Source of the DNA: Allopseudospirillum japonicum
GTDB lineage: Bacteria > Pseudomonadota > Gammaproteobacteria > Pseudomonadales > Halomonadaceae
NCBI RefSeq assembly: GCF_900108915.1
Contig: NZ_FNYH01000001.1
Span: 124,001-188,000, forward strand
Direction: 5' to 3'
DNA length: 64,000 nt
Part shown: piece after piece, positions 19,393 through 29,007 of the stretch
Position numbering within the stretch: the stretch's first letter is position 1
Layout: each line of letters starts with the position of its first letter
Notes under the pieces: generated by a model
Told to the model about the DNA's origin: nothing
Seen by the model: the letters and a program-made list of their open reading frames with translations, nothing else
Databases searched by the model: none
Program-made: the position numbers and the translations under genes

Positions 19393-20147
19393 GGATTTCC
19401 GGTTGCTTGTGGCCATAAACACTGGCCACTTGCCTTAACAATCGCCGCCAAATAGGCTTGATGAGCATCCACTTCTTCAGCACTCGCATACACCATAGGC
19501 AAAGCACCGTATTGGGTACGTAATTGCTGAATTTGATCGGTTGCCACTTGCTGCTTGAGCTCTTCGGTATGGCTTTGATGAGTTTGCACATCAAGACTCA
19601 GGCTGGTTTGTCCATTGGTCATTGCCAAATAGACTTCTGCTAGAATTTGTGCGTCTAACAAAGCGCCATGAAGCTCACGACCACTATTGTCGACTTGATA
19701 GCGCTTACATAAAGCATCCAGATTATTACGTTGATTCGGGTGTTTTGTGCGCGCTAATATCAGGGTATCAAGAATACGGCAAGTATCTTGTATCTTTAAT
19801 GGTAAGCCCTGCGGCTGTGAGCGTTCGTGTAGCCACATTAGCTCGTGATCTAAGAAATTCACATCAAAGCTTGCATTGTGAATCACAAGCTCTGCACCAG
19901 AAAGAAAGCTCATCAACTCAACTGCAATGTCTGCAAATCGTGGTTTATCTGCTAAATACTCATTGGTAATCCCATGAACTGCAATCGCTTCTGCATCAAT
20001 TGCACGATCTGGATTCAAATAATAGTGCAACTGTCGCCCTGTCGGTCTGCGCCTTTCTAGTTCTATACAACCGATTTCAATAATCCGGTGGCCTTTTTCT
20101 GGTTCTAACCCCGTGGTCTCTGTATCTAATACAATTTGCCGGCTCAT
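19389..20147 (-). CDS. dnaQ: DNA polymerase III epsilon subunit (proofreading exonuclease)
   Basis: 252 aa 3'-5' exonuclease of the replicase. ExoI is VLDTETTGLEP (Asp8, Glu10), ExoII is VIHNASFDVNFLDHEL, and ExoIII is LHGALLDAQILAEVYL. A clamp-binding element, QTSLSLD, follows the nuclease domain as in E. coli (QTSMAF). The C-terminal tail binds the alpha subunit. It is adjacent to rnhA (3-nt gap), the arrangement also seen in enterobacteria, although here both genes are on one strand. Confidence 0.96.
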   Translation of the reverse strand: MSRQIVLDTETTGLEPEKGHRIIEIGCIELERRRPTGRQLHYYLNPDRAIDAEAIAVHGITNEYLADKPRFADIAVELMSFLSGAELVIHNASFDVNFLDHELMWLHERSQPQGLPLKIQDTCRILDTLILARTKHPNQRNNLDALCKRYQVDNSGRELHGALLDAQILAEVYLAMTNGQTSLSLDVQTHQSHTEELKQQVATDQIQQLRTQYGALPMVYASAEEVDAHQAYLAAIVKASGQCLWPQATGNP

Positions 20148-20150
20148 CGC

Positions 20151-20606
20151 TTATTTACCTTGCGCTAAAAATTCACTAATTGCCTGATTCGCAAGCTCAT
20201 CAGCTTTTTCATTACCTGGATCACCACTGTGACCTTTCACCCATTGCCACTGGATTTGATGACGTTGAATCTCATGGTCTAGTGCTTGCCATAAATCTTG
20301 ATTTTTTACTGGTTTTTTCGATGCCGTTTGCCAATGACGAGCTTTCCAGTTTGCCAACCACTGATTTACACCATCACGCAAATAAATAGAGTCTGTTATG
20401 AGAGTCAAGGTACAAGGACGCTTGAGTGCTTTCAATGCCTCAATTGCGGCCATGAGCTCCATACGGTTATTTGTGGTATGTGCTTGTGCACCTTTGAGCA
20501 TTTTTTCATGCTCACCATATTGCAACCAAGCGCCCCAACCACCAACACCTGGATTCCCTTTACAAGCGCCATCGGTATAGATCACAAGGGATTTATTTGC
20601 TGGCAT
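20151..20606 (-). CDS. rnhA: Ribonuclease HI
   Basis: About 151 aa from ATG 20606; a TTG start at 20618 would add four residues. It degrades RNA in RNA-DNA hybrids. The catalytic acidic residues are in place: [13 protein letters not shown] (Asp), [13 protein letters not shown] (Glu), [12 protein letters not shown] (Asp) and [16 protein letters not shown] (His and Asp), with the basic protrusion around [15 protein letters not shown]. It overlaps the end of the upstream esterase gene by 14 nt and is followed immediately by dnaQ, so the three genes form one unit. Confidence 0.96.
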   Translation of the reverse strand: MPANKSLVIYTDGACKGNPGVGGWGAWLQYGEHEKMLKGAQAHTTNNRMELMAAIEALKALKRPCTLTLITDSIYLRDGVNQWLANWKARHWQTASKKPVKNQDLWQALDHEIQRHQIQWQWVKGHSGDPGNEKADELANQAISEFLAQGK

Positions 20607-21414
20607 CTGTACTTTCAACCTGTGTCAGAAAATCACTTACAATTTGTGTAAAACGTGCCGCTTCTTGCGCGTGTGGCCAGTGCCCTGTCGGCATAGGAAT
20701 ATGCGTCAACTGTGGAAAATATGGCTGAAAATCTTGCTCAGGATGCGTGGCTTTAATGTAATCAGAATCTGTCCCCCAAATTAAGCAGGCTGGTTTACTA
20801 TACTGGGCAGCTAGCTGGGGGGCTGCCAGAATTTCTGCATAAGCTGCATACAAGGTATCAAGTCCTAGTTGTAAAATTAAGCCTTCTTGTGTCCGAGTGA
20901 GATTCGTTAACAAGAACTGACGCACAGGTACTTCTTGCACAAAATCACGCAGGATCACATCTGCTTGTTGGCGTGATGCTAGCGGCTGTGCAGCTTGCAA
21001 AGCAAGTAATCCTGCAAATACTTGGGTATGTGAGGCTGGATAAGCAACGGGCGCAACATCTACGAGGACCACACTTGCAAAGAGCTCAGGTGCGTCAACG
21101 GCCGCTTGCATTGCAATTTTGCCGCCCATCGAATGCCCTAAGAGATGGCTTTGTTGCCACCCAAGATGATGACAGACTTCAATGAGATCTTGCGCCATTG
21201 CAGGATAATCCATCGCCGACATCTGTGGTGATTTGCCGTGATTACGTACATCAACACAACAGACAGGACGTGTTTGCGCCCACTGACGTGCCTGAGAACG
21301 CCAATTATCTGCATGACCGAATAAGCCATGAACTACCAATAAGGGTAGAGGTGGGGGATGACTCTGGGTGGGTGCATCTGTATCAGGTGTATAGACTTTA
21401 TAATGCAACATCAC
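20593..21414 (-). CDS. Alpha/beta hydrolase, YbfF-type esterase
   Basis: 273 aa. An alpha/beta-hydrolase fold with oxyanion region [26 protein letters not shown], nucleophile elbow [12 protein letters not shown] (Ser), acid region [11 protein letters not shown] and catalytic His in PTGHWPHAQ. The pattern is that of YbfF, an esterase acting on short acyl esters and reported to hydrolyse acyl-CoA. It is the first gene of a unit with rnhA and dnaQ. Confidence 0.87.
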   Translation of the reverse strand: MMLHYKVYTPDTDAPTQSHPPPLPLLVVHGLFGHADNWRSQARQWAQTRPVCCVDVRNHGKSPQMSAMDYPAMAQDLIEVCHHLGWQQSHLLGHSMGGKIAMQAAVDAPELFASVVLVDVAPVAYPASHTQVFAGLLALQAAQPLASRQQADVILRDFVQEVPVRQFLLTNLTRTQEGLILQLGLDTLYAAYAEILAAPQLAAQYSKPACLIWGTDSDYIKATHPEQDFQPYFPQLTHIPMPTGHWPHAQEAARFTQIVSDFLTQVESTDASK

Positions 21415-21532
21415 AAGGGATCCTCAAATGAGCCAAGAGGTCATTAGGATAACACATTGTGCTTGTACTCACTTAAGTAGGGAAAGGCTCGAGTCGACAT
21501 ATTCTTTGATCATAATGAGTGTCCAACCCAGC

Positions 21533-21549
21533 AAGTACACCATGTACTT
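21533..21549. repeat. Perfect 7-3-7 inverted repeat upstream of ybfF
   Basis: AAGTACA-CCA-TGTACTT, about 120 nt upstream of the esterase gene and in non-coding DNA. The length and symmetry suit a dimeric repressor site. I do not recognise the regulator. Confidence 0.4.
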
Positions 21550-21706
21550 TGATGGCACCTTGACTGAAAGACCTAGGATAGATAGGCTTAAGGCACTTTT
21601 ATATATAGGCTCTATTCAGTTGATGCCCTTATCTCCATCTTTTCCATACTGATAAACACTTATCCTTTTCTCAAATACAACAGCTTATAAGTGTAGTTAG
21701 TTAATA

Positions 21707-22600
21707 TCAGTGTTCAAACTCAGCACTCGGTTCTAATAAAGTTTGTCCTTGCTGATCCATCCAATGCACAAGACGTTGGCGTATATTTTGAATCAAGGTC
21801 TGCACTTCTGAGTCCATAGGCAGGCTTAAACTCATGCGCGTACACATCTCAATTAAGGTATCCAGGGTTTCCTCTTCTTGCAAATGCACTTGCATGCATT
21901 GGCGATATAAACTCGGGTGTAAATGTGCCAAATAAATAATTTCTATATTTTGTAAATAACATAAACGTTCTATAACTTCATAGCCCACAGGTAATAACTG
22001 ATAACGATCTAATAAGATTAAACGCTTAATACGCCCTTTTAAAATATTTTGTAGTAAATTTTTTAGTCCTGACCTTTGCATATCCGTACCACGGCCAATA
22101 TCCATAATACTTTGTACTTGGCCATAGTGTTGCTGACAAAATTCTAAGGCTAAATTAAGTTGTTTTTGCCATTGGGCTTTCTGATGTGGATGAGCAACAC
22201 GCAGATAAAGATACGTTAGTTCTGCTTGCCCTGTACTTGCATAAGCCATATCTTGTTGCAAATGATAAGTCTGTTTGACCAGTGCTTGTTGCTCTTGTGG
22301 GTACTGGCTCACTTGCATGGATAACAGCTTATCCAGATTATAACGTCGATGACCACCGCGTGTAATATAATCAGGTGTTAAGCGCCCAGATTTATCCCAA
22401 CGTCGCAAAGTGGCGTCACTAACGCCTAAAAGGCGCGCTGCCTCGTGAATACTAACCAATTTATTCATAGGGCTTTTTGTTTTAACTCCTGTAGATACAG
22501 CGGCAGGGGGCACATGGGCGTTCATGGCTTGAGTGTCACAAGTCAATACATCTTCGGTATAACTAATAAAGGGGGGATGATATTTATTTGAGCAGGTCAT
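21707..22600 (-). CDS. MerR-HTH protein with IS607-type resolvase-like domain lacking catalytic Ser
   Basis: 297 aa. The ATG has AAGGAG 6 nt upstream, so the 45-residue leader before the helix-turn-helix is probably real. Residues 46-85 are a MerR-type winged helix (IHEAARLLGVSDATLRRWDK, RGGHRRY). Residues 127-224 follow the small serine recombinase of IS607 TnpA: YLYLRV, QKQLNLALEFC, MDIGRGTDMQRSGLKNLL and RLILLDRYQLLPVGYEVIERL. The catalytic Ser of the usual ARVS motif is Ala136, and the DRLxRF arginine motif is altered to DRYQLL. No tnpB and no terminal repeats lie nearby. It is probably a domesticated, recombination-dead DNA-binding regulator. Confidence 0.7.
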   Translation of the reverse strand: MTCSNKYHPPFISYTEDVLTCDTQAMNAHVPPAAVSTGVKTKSPMNKLVSIHEAARLLGVSDATLRRWDKSGRLTPDYITRGGHRRYNLDKLLSMQVSQYPQEQQALVKQTYHLQQDMAYASTGQAELTYLYLRVAHPHQKAQWQKQLNLALEFCQQHYGQVQSIMDIGRGTDMQRSGLKNLLQNILKGRIKRLILLDRYQLLPVGYEVIERLCYLQNIEIIYLAHLHPSLYRQCMQVHLQEEETLDTLIEMCTRMSLSLPMDSEVQTLIQNIRQRLVHWMDQQGQTLLEPSAEFEH

Positions 22601-22934
22601 AACACTCTCCTTGGGTTAAGCTCATTTTTATATTCACAAGGATTTACATCCGCAGACACAAGCACCCATCTAGCCTGCATCCTGTCAAGCAAACGTCAAC
22701 GTATACATTAATTACTACTTGCTAGGTTCACATGGGTTACTGTCAAGTTGAATTTAGTCCATAGAAAAAATTCTTATCGAATATATCTTAAATCTTTCGC
22801 TCATAACAATAAATTTGATATATCTTTTCAGTGGCTTCAGAGTATAGGTGAGTATGCCAAGCTTCTGCTATCAAATGCAGCCTTATATGTGCATTTTGTC
22901 AGAAAATGTTAGATATTTTTGTACTTTTGTCAGC
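22601..22934. other. Intergenic region, nothing clear
   Basis: 334 bp between the resolvase-like gene and the DUF1289 gene. It is AT-rich with no credible frame, hairpin terminator or RNA gene. TTGACG and TTGACA hexamers occur on the minus strand near 22680-22700 and could be -35 elements of the resolvase-like gene, but I see no matching -10. Confidence 0.45.
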
Positions 22935-23408
22935 CTAGTGCGACTTTGTTACACAAATATTGGCCTCTTGCACCGCGTGAGCCAACCAGTCTGCTTGAAT
23001 CCGCGCACGTATGGTCTCCCCCGTATCCTCACAATAATCCGCTTGTAGCGCCACACCATAAGCTTGCCAATTTTTAATATAGGGCGCCCCTGCCTCCAAC
23101 AAAAACCATACCTGTGCTTGCCATGAGACATACGCACGCAAACGGATATTATGCTTACGCACTTGGGCTTCCAAAGCTTGTTGATCTAATAAGTAGATAT
23201 ATCTATCGACCGCAGTGTCTAACTGGCGTTGTAGGCGCGTTAAAATCTCCCATTGTTTTTGCGGTGCCAATTCATTCCAATGAACCACCTCTGCAGCAGT
23301 GCGCTTACACCCTAGGCAAATGACATCACCATAGACAGTGGAACATAAACCGACACAAGGCGTAGGTGCTTTGTGCTGGCCTACCTCGGATTTTTGTATG
23401 ATCTGCAT
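22935..23408 (-). CDS. DUF1289-domain protein
   Basis: 157 aa. The N-terminus PTPCVGLCSTVYGDVICLGC then KRTAAEVVHWNEL has the four cysteines and the R/W pattern of DUF1289 (YdhL-like) proteins, which probably bind zinc or an Fe-S cluster. The remaining 100 residues are longer than in minimal family members and unfamiliar (VSWQAQVWFLLEAGAPYIKNW). AAGG precedes the ATG. Function unknown. It stands alone, divergent from acnB. Confidence 0.75.
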   Translation of the reverse strand: MQIIQKSEVGQHKAPTPCVGLCSTVYGDVICLGCKRTAAEVVHWNELAPQKQWEILTRLQRQLDTAVDRYIYLLDQQALEAQVRKHNIRLRAYVSWQAQVWFLLEAGAPYIKNWQAYGVALQADYCEDTGETIRARIQADWLAHAVQEANICVTKSH

Positions 23409-23659
23409 AACAAGATACCTTCTTAGATTCGTTTTTAACCTTCATACACACATCAAGTTTTATCACAAATACAGGCATTCACCTTTTTATATCCACTTGA
23501 TTATGCAAGCTTTTATGTAGTCACGACCAAAGTTTAACATGCTTAGGCAAGTGACTTGCTTAACTTTACTAGCCTTTTACATTAGAATCACAACGCCTAT
23601 TTCAACGCTAAAGGCGCTTTATCGCGTACTTTAGGGCGACAACTGATGAGGGTTTAACC

Positions 23660-26257
23660 GTGCTTGAAGCATATCGTAAACATGTAGAAGAACGCGCTGC
23701 CGAAGGCGTACCTCCCAAACCTCTGGATGCCGAACAAACTGCAGCCTTGGTTGAACTGCTAAAAAATCCACCGGCAGGTGAAGAAGAATTTCTGGTTGAC
23801 CTTTTAACCAACCGTGTTCCCCCCGGTGTTGACGAAGCTGCTTATGTCAAAGCAGGCTTTTTGTCTGCCATCGCCAAAGGTGAAAGCAGCTCACCACTGA
23901 TCGATAAGCAAAAGGCTGTTAAGCTATTAGGTACCATGCAAGGTGGTTACAATATCGCTACCTTGGTTGAGCTTCTTGACGATGACAGCCTAACGGATTT
24001 GGCTGCAGAAGAACTCAAGCACACCTTGCTAATGTTTGATGCTTTCCATGACGTTGCTGACAAGTCTAAAGAAGGCAACGAAGCAGCTAAAGCGGTCATG
24101 CAATCTTGGGCTAATGGCGAATGGTTTACCTCTAAGCCTGAAGTCGCTGAAAAAATCACACTTACTGTTTTCAAAGTTCCCGGCGAAACCAATACAGACG
24201 ACCTGTCACCTGCACCTGATGCCTGGTCGCGCCCTGATATTCCTTTACATGCCAATGCTATGCTCAAAATGGAGCGTGAAGGCATACAGCCAGAAGTGCC
24301 TGGTGTCAAAGGCCCTTTAGCACAAATTGAAGCAGTTAAAGCTAAAGGCTTCCCTGTTGCTTATGTTGGCGACGTTGTAGGTACAGGCTCTTCACGTAAG
24401 TCTGCAACTAACTCTGTGTTGTGGTTCTTTGGTGATGACATCCCTAACGTACCTAACAAACGCGCTGGCGGTTTTTGTTTCGGTGGTAAAATTGCGCCTA
24501 TCTTCTACAACACAATGGAAGATGCAGGTGCTTTGCCTATCGAAATGGACGTTGAACAACTTGAAATGGGTGACGTCATCGACGTTTATCCATATCAAGG
24601 GAAAGTATGCAAGCAAGGGACTGACGAGGTCATCAGTACCTTTGAATTAAAAACCCAAGTATTGCTAGATGAAGTCCGTGCTGGTGGCCGTATTCCTCTG
24701 ATTATCGGTCGTGGCTTGACTGAAAAGGCACGTGAAGCCCTTGGAATGGGTCCTTCTGATCTATTCCGTAAGCCTGAGCAACCTGTTGATACGGGCAAAG
24801 GTTATACCCTAGCTCAGAAAATGGTAGGTAAAGCTTGTGGTGCTGCCGGTATTCGCCCTGGTACTTACTGCGAACCTAAAATGACGACTGTAGGTTCACA
24901 AGACACTACAGGTCCGATGACCCGTGATGAGTTAAAAGACTTAGCCTGCTTGGGCTTCTCTGCTGACTTAACCATGCAGTCTTTCTGTCACACAGCTGCT
25001 TATCCTAAGCCTGTTGATGTGAACACACACCATACGCTTCCAGATTTCATTATGAATCGTGGTGGTGTTTCTTTGCGTCCTGGCGATGGTGTTATCCACT
25101 CTTGGCTGAACCGCATGTTGTTACCTGATACCGTAGGTACAGGTGGTGACTCGCACACCCGCTTCCCGCTAGGTATCTCTTTCCCTGCTGGCTCAGGTTT
25201 GGTTGCTTTCGCAGCTGCGACCGGCGTCATGCCTTTGGATATGCCTGAGTCCGTACTTGTACGTTTCAAAGGTAAGCGCAACCCAGGGATTACTTTACGT
25301 GATCTCGTACATGCGATCCCTTACTACGCAATCAAGCAAGGTCACCTGACCGTTGCTAAAGCTGGTAAGAAAAACGTTTTCTCTGGCCGTATTTTAGAGA
25401 TCGAAGGTCTGGATGAGCTCACTGTTGAGCAAGCATTCGAACTTTCTGATGCGTCTGCAGAGCGTTCCGCAGCTGGTTGTACCATCACCCTGTCAGAAGA
25501 TTCAGTTGCTGAGTACCTGCGTTCCAACATCGTCATGCTTAAGTGGATGATTGCTGAAGGTTATGGTGATGTACGCACCATCGAACGCCGTATCAAAGCG
25601 ATGGAAGAGTGGTTGGCCAACCCAAGCCTGATGCGTGCAGATGCTGACGCAGAATACCATACAGTGATCGAAATTGATCTTTCTGAGATCAAAGAGCCTA
25701 TCTTGTGTGCGCCTAACGACCCAGATGATGCACGCTTACTTTCTGAAGTAGCTGGCGACAAGATTGATGAAGTCTTCATTGGTTCTTGTATGACCAACAT
25801 CGGCCACTTCCGTGCTGCAGGCAAATTGCTAGAAGCTTCTGGCAAGGCTATTCCTACACGTATGTGGATTGCACCACCGACCAAAATGGACGCAGCCCAA
25901 CTGACTGAAGAAGGTTTCTATAACGTCTTTGGTCGTGCCGGTGCTCGCATGGAAATGCCGGGTTGTTCGCTCTGTATGGGTAACCAAGCACGCGTTGCTG
26001 ATAAGTCAACGGTTGTATCTACTTCTACACGTAACTTCCCGAACCGTTTAGGTACAGGTGCGAATGTTTACCTCGCCTCTGCTGAACTGGCATCTGTTGC
26101 TGCTTTGGAAGGCAAACTGCCTACGGTAGAAGAGTATCTAGGTTACGCTGAAAAGATCGATAGTATGGCTGGCGAAATTTATCGCTACCTCAACTTTGAT
26201 CAAATGGATGTCTACGTGAAAAAAGCCTCTACAGTAATTCCAACTGTTGAAGCCTAA
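23660..26257 (+). CDS. acnB: Aconitate hydratase B (bifunctional 2-methylisocitrate dehydratase)
   Basis: 865 aa TCA-cycle enzyme interconverting citrate and isocitrate through a 4Fe-4S cluster. The N-terminal HEAT-like domain is typical of AcnB ([20 protein letters not shown]). The swivel domain precedes the catalytic domains, as in AcnB. Cluster cysteines are in GSCMTNIGH and CSLCMGNQ, with other active-site blocks [20 protein letters not shown] and [11 protein letters not shown]. The start is GTG with GAGGG 8 nt upstream. It also fits the methylcitrate route, consistent with prpE elsewhere in the window. Confidence 0.97.
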   Translation: MLEAYRKHVEERAAEGVPPKPLDAEQTAALVELLKNPPAGEEEFLVDLLTNRVPPGVDEAAYVKAGFLSAIAKGESSSPLIDKQKAVKLLGTMQGGYNIATLVELLDDDSLTDLAAEELKHTLLMFDAFHDVADKSKEGNEAAKAVMQSWANGEWFTSKPEVAEKITLTVFKVPGETNTDDLSPAPDAWSRPDIPLHANAMLKMEREGIQPEVPGVKGPLAQIEAVKAKGFPVAYVGDVVGTGSSRKSATNSVLWFFGDDIPNVPNKRAGGFCFGGKIAPIFYNTMEDAGALPIEMDVEQLEMGDVIDVYPYQGKVCKQGTDEVISTFELKTQVLLDEVRAGGRIPLIIGRGLTEKAREALGMGPSDLFRKPEQPVDTGKGYTLAQKMVGKACGAAGIRPGTYCEPKMTTVGSQDTTGPMTRDELKDLACLGFSADLTMQSFCHTAAYPKPVDVNTHHTLPDFIMNRGGVSLRPGDGVIHSWLNRMLLPDTVGTGGDSHTRFPLGISFPAGSGLVAFAAATGVMPLDMPESVLVRFKGKRNPGITLRDLVHAIPYYAIKQGHLTVAKAGKKNVFSGRILEIEGLDELTVEQAFELSDASAERSAAGCTITLSEDSVAEYLRSNIVMLKWMIAEGYGDVRTIERRIKAMEEWLANPSLMRADADAEYHTVIEIDLSEIKEPILCAPNDPDDARLLSEVAGDKIDEVFIGSCMTNIGHFRAAGKLLEASGKAIPTRMWIAPPTKMDAAQLTEEGFYNVFGRAGARMEMPGCSLCMGNQARVADKSTVVSTSTRNFPNRLGTGANVYLASAELASVAALEGKLPTVEEYLGYAEKIDSMAGEIYRYLNFDQMDVYVKKASTVIPTVEA

Positions 26258-26296
26258 GCACTGATTCCAAACGGCTAGGCAACTAGCCTAAGAAAT

Positions 26297-26327
26297 AGCC
26301 CCCGTTTTTCATGCGGGGGCTTTTTTT
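26297..26327 (+). terminator. Strong intrinsic terminator after acnB
   Basis: An 8-bp stem AGCCCCCG/CGGGGGCT (26297-26304 with 26314-26321), a 9-nt loop and an immediate T-run, 40 nt after the acnB stop. Confidence 0.93.
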
Positions 26328-26411
26328 CGTACTTCTTTTAATACTCTCTACCAAGATTGAGCCTGTATAGACCTGAGTAGATATAAAGCTTGCTATCTTG
26401 GCGTTTAAGGT

Positions 26412-26427
26412 TAGACTCTAGAGTCTA
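26412..26427. promoter_or_regulatory. Perfect 16-bp palindrome, candidate TetR operator
   Basis: TAGACTCTAGAGTCTA is a perfect palindrome ending 40 nt before the TetR-family ATG at 26468. A related imperfect site, TAGACCTGAGTAGA, lies about 40 nt further upstream (near 26368). Position and symmetry fit autoregulation by the adjacent TetR-type repressor. Confidence 0.65.
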
Positions 26428-26467
26428 TTTTACCCTCTTCTTAATTCAGCAAGGTTTGAGATACGCA

Positions 26468-27079
26468 ATGCAACCATTAAGCAAACACCGTAGCGAAGAA
26501 AAACATCGACAAATTTTACAAGCTGCTATGCGTCTTTTTACTGAACAGGGTTTTGAAGCAACCAGCATGGAACAAATCGCCCAAGAAGCGAAAGTCTCCA
26601 AACAAACCATCTATAGCCACTTTGGCTCCAAAGATGTACTTTTTGGTGCGGCCTTGCATCAAAAGTGTGACCAACATGCCTTAAGTGCAGAGTTTTTCGT
26701 TGAAGATGAAGCACCACGTACAACTTTATTGAGAATAGCACAAGCGTTTAGTGCACTGATTACAAGTCCAGAAGCTTTGGCGGTTTACCGTACTTGTCTT
26801 GCTCAAGTTGATACTTACCCACAAATAGCACAACGTTTTTTTGAACTCGGCCCTAATGCTATGATTGAAAGGCTTGCGCGTTGTTTAGATGAATTTCACC
26901 AACGCGGCTTATTACATATTCCCAACACACGCTATGCAGCAACTCAATTTCTCATGCTATGTCATGGTGAACAAAGGTACCGTGCTGCCTTACACATCCA
27001 TCCATTATTAAGCCCACAGCAACACGAAGCTTATTTGAACACTTGTGTTGATTTATTTCTCAAAGGTTATGCAATTTAA
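26468..27079 (+). CDS. TetR/AcrR-family transcriptional regulator
   Basis: 203 aa from ATG 26468; an upstream in-frame start at 26390 would run through the palindrome and is unlikely. The N-terminal helix-turn-helix reads HRQILQAAMRLFTEQGFEAT, then VSKQTIYSHFGSKDVLF (residues about 10-58). The C-terminal ligand domain resembles the AefR/TetR_C group (LYRTCLAQ-like VYRTCLAQVDTYPQIAQRFFE). No efflux or enzyme gene follows on this strand; the next gene is convergent, so targets beyond its own promoter are unknown. Confidence 0.88.
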   Translation: MQPLSKHRSEEKHRQILQAAMRLFTEQGFEATSMEQIAQEAKVSKQTIYSHFGSKDVLFGAALHQKCDQHALSAEFFVEDEAPRTTLLRIAQAFSALITSPEALAVYRTCLAQVDTYPQIAQRFFELGPNAMIERLARCLDEFHQRGLLHIPNTRYAATQFLMLCHGEQRYRAALHIHPLLSPQQHEAYLNTCVDLFLKGYAI

Positions 27080-29007
27080 TTTGGATCCGTAATCACCTCA
27101 TGAATACACCAAGCATCTCCCCCTTGCATTTTAGCTTCTGCAAGTGCTGATTCTGCAGTTTTGAGCAGTAAACTAATTTCATAGATCTGTGCATGTTTAA
27201 TATAGCGATGCGCAACACCTAAACTACAAGTTGTTTGTATAGGATGCGCATTTAAATAGGTAAAGGCTTTTTCACGCCAACTAGTACGAACATCCTCAAG
27301 CCAAGCGGCTAGTTCTGTTTGCCGATTTGCTAGCATCAGCAATCCAAAACTGGCACCTTGATAGCGCACTAATAAATATTTGCAAGGTAGGCGCTGACCC
27401 ATCTGTTGCAGGTGGTATGCAAAACACTGTATATTTTGGCGTCTGTGCTCCTCAGGCATCGTTAGATTAAGTTCGTCTATCTCTATATGTGCCAAATAGA
27501 CAGCACCTGCTTGATGCTCAGCCTCAGCTAAAATACGCATCCCTTGTACAAATAAAGCTTGGCTATTCATACATTTTGTTAAATCATCTTGTAATCCTAA
27601 AGCCTGTGCCCAAGGTAAGCTATTTTCATCTGGCTGTACTTGTTCCTGTAAAAACATATATACATAATCAGCATCACCATAGGTTTTTATCAGCAGCCAA
27701 TGGGTATCAATACCCAGATACTGGGTCTGTGCTTGAGCAAGATTCAGCTCAGCTTGCAAACAAGATGCTAAATAAGTTGTCAACTCAGGGACTAAATCCT
27801 CCATACTAGGATGTTGATTAGCTAATTTATTCACAGAAATGACCAGCTCACGCGCACCTAAAACAGTCAACTCCTTGGTTGCACGCTCAACCTCTAACCA
27901 GACCCCATAGCTGGCTTGTTGAAAAATCTCATTTAATACAGGCAAATTTTTACTTAAAGGAAGGACTTTCTTACTTTTATAACGCCTAGTGTATATTTGC
28001 TGATAACCTGCCAAACCAATGAAAGCTAAGTAGCCAAGTAGTAAAATACTAAGAGACATCTTCATGCTTTGGAATATTTGATCAGTTAAAGGGTGCAGAG
28101 AACGCGCTAATAAATACCATTCAGGTGCTAAAACTTGATATCCTTGCACTGGCATCTTTAAGCTGAGGTACCAAATATCTATAGGTTCTGGAGCTTGTAA
28201 AAAACGTCGTGGTTCTTGTATATCAGGAAGCTGAGCTTTTATTTGTGGAGAAATCAGGCTTAGACGTTTAAAATGATGCTCTTGTAAAGTATCGCCCCAC
28301 TGATATTCAGGATTTGAATGATAAACCCAAAAGTAACCTTGGTTTAACCATTCTAATTGAATATTTTTGTATAGTGCATCAAGCGATGCCAGTTTTTTCA
28401 GCAACTTTTCAGCACGATAATTGACAATCAGGACGCCTAATTTTTTTTTGCTGCTTGTTTCAATTACCTTCGAAATTCTGATAACAGGCTTATAAGGAAT
28501 TTCTACCTTCCCATGTTCAATATTTAAATCCACCTCAGAAACAAGCAGTTGATGCGCTGGCAAACGTGCTGTTAACATAAAATAATAACGCTTGGATTTG
28601 TCTTGTAAATTTTTATCTTTAACAAGTTCACCTTGTGGATATTCAGGATGTGCATTCATCCTGACAACCTCATGTCCTTGCATATTCAACCAACGTATTT
28701 GATCATATGCTAAATGATCTAGTGTCATCTCTTGCTGAAATAGATTTTGGATTGCTGGCTTATTTTCCACACTAGATTCAAAACCAACTATTTGATTAAG
28801 GCCTATGGCTAGACTAGCAAAATCCTGTATATAAAGAGCGACTTCATCATAAATGAGTTGGCTTGCTTGCATCATTAAGTTATGGCGCAGCTTTTGTTCT
28901 TGTGCCTGAATATGAGACCGAGTATTCCAGTACAATAGGCTAATACTAAGTATTAGAAACAAGCTTAGATAGGCTATTTGAACAAGCCAGCGCCTTGATA
29001 TTTTCAT
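27076..29007 (-). CDS. Cache-sensor membrane protein with degenerate GGDEF domain
   Basis: About 643 aa from ATG 29007, which overlaps the rluA stop as ATGA; a start at 29031 would overlap more. One membrane helix near residues 8-28 precedes a large periplasmic dCache-like sensor, including VEIPYKPVIRISKVIETSSK and LGVLIVNYRAEKLLKKL. A second helix is near 330. The cytoplasmic end is GGDEF-like: AHIEIDELN, SLGVAHRYI and TAESALAEAKMQGGDAW. The signature loop reads QGASF instead of GGDEF, so cyclase activity is unlikely. The region before it (residues 360-480) is unfamiliar. Probably a ligand-sensing receptor that signals without making cyclic di-GMP. Confidence 0.72.
   Translation of the reverse strand: MKISRRWLVQIAYLSLFLILSISLLYWNTRSHIQAQEQKLRHNLMMQASQLIYDEVALYIQDFASLAIGLNQIVGFESSVENKPAIQNLFQQEMTLDHLAYDQIRWLNMQGHEVVRMNAHPEYPQGELVKDKNLQDKSKRYYFMLTARLPAHQLLVSEVDLNIEHGKVEIPYKPVIRISKVIETSSKKKLGVLIVNYRAEKLLKKLASLDALYKNIQLEWLNQGYFWVYHSNPEYQWGDTLQEHHFKRLSLISPQIKAQLPDIQEPRRFLQAPEPIDIWYLSLKMPVQGYQVLAPEWYLLARSLHPLTDQIFQSMKMSLSILLLGYLAFIGLAGYQQIYTRRYKSKKVLPLSKNLPVLNEIFQQASYGVWLEVERATKELTVLGARELVISVNKLANQHPSMEDLVPELTTYLASCLQAELNLAQAQTQYLGIDTHWLLIKTYGDADYVYMFLQEQVQPDENSLPWAQALGLQDDLTKCMNSQALFVQGMRILAEAEHQAGAVYLAHIEIDELNLTMPEEHRRQNIQCFAYHLQQMGQRLPCKYLLVRYQGASFGLLMLANRQTELAAWLEDVRTSWREKAFTYLNAHPIQTTCSLGVAHRYIKHAQIYEISLLLKTAESALAEAKMQGGDAWCIHEVITDPN

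Noticed and set aside
21428-21652. 74-codon plus-strand frame after ybfF
   Set aside because: No ribosome site, no family-like sequence, and it contains the unrelated inverted repeat.
23947-24309. 120-codon frame antisense to acnB, and similar antisense frames across acnB
   Set aside because: Shadows of a strongly biased coding sequence; no ribosome sites.
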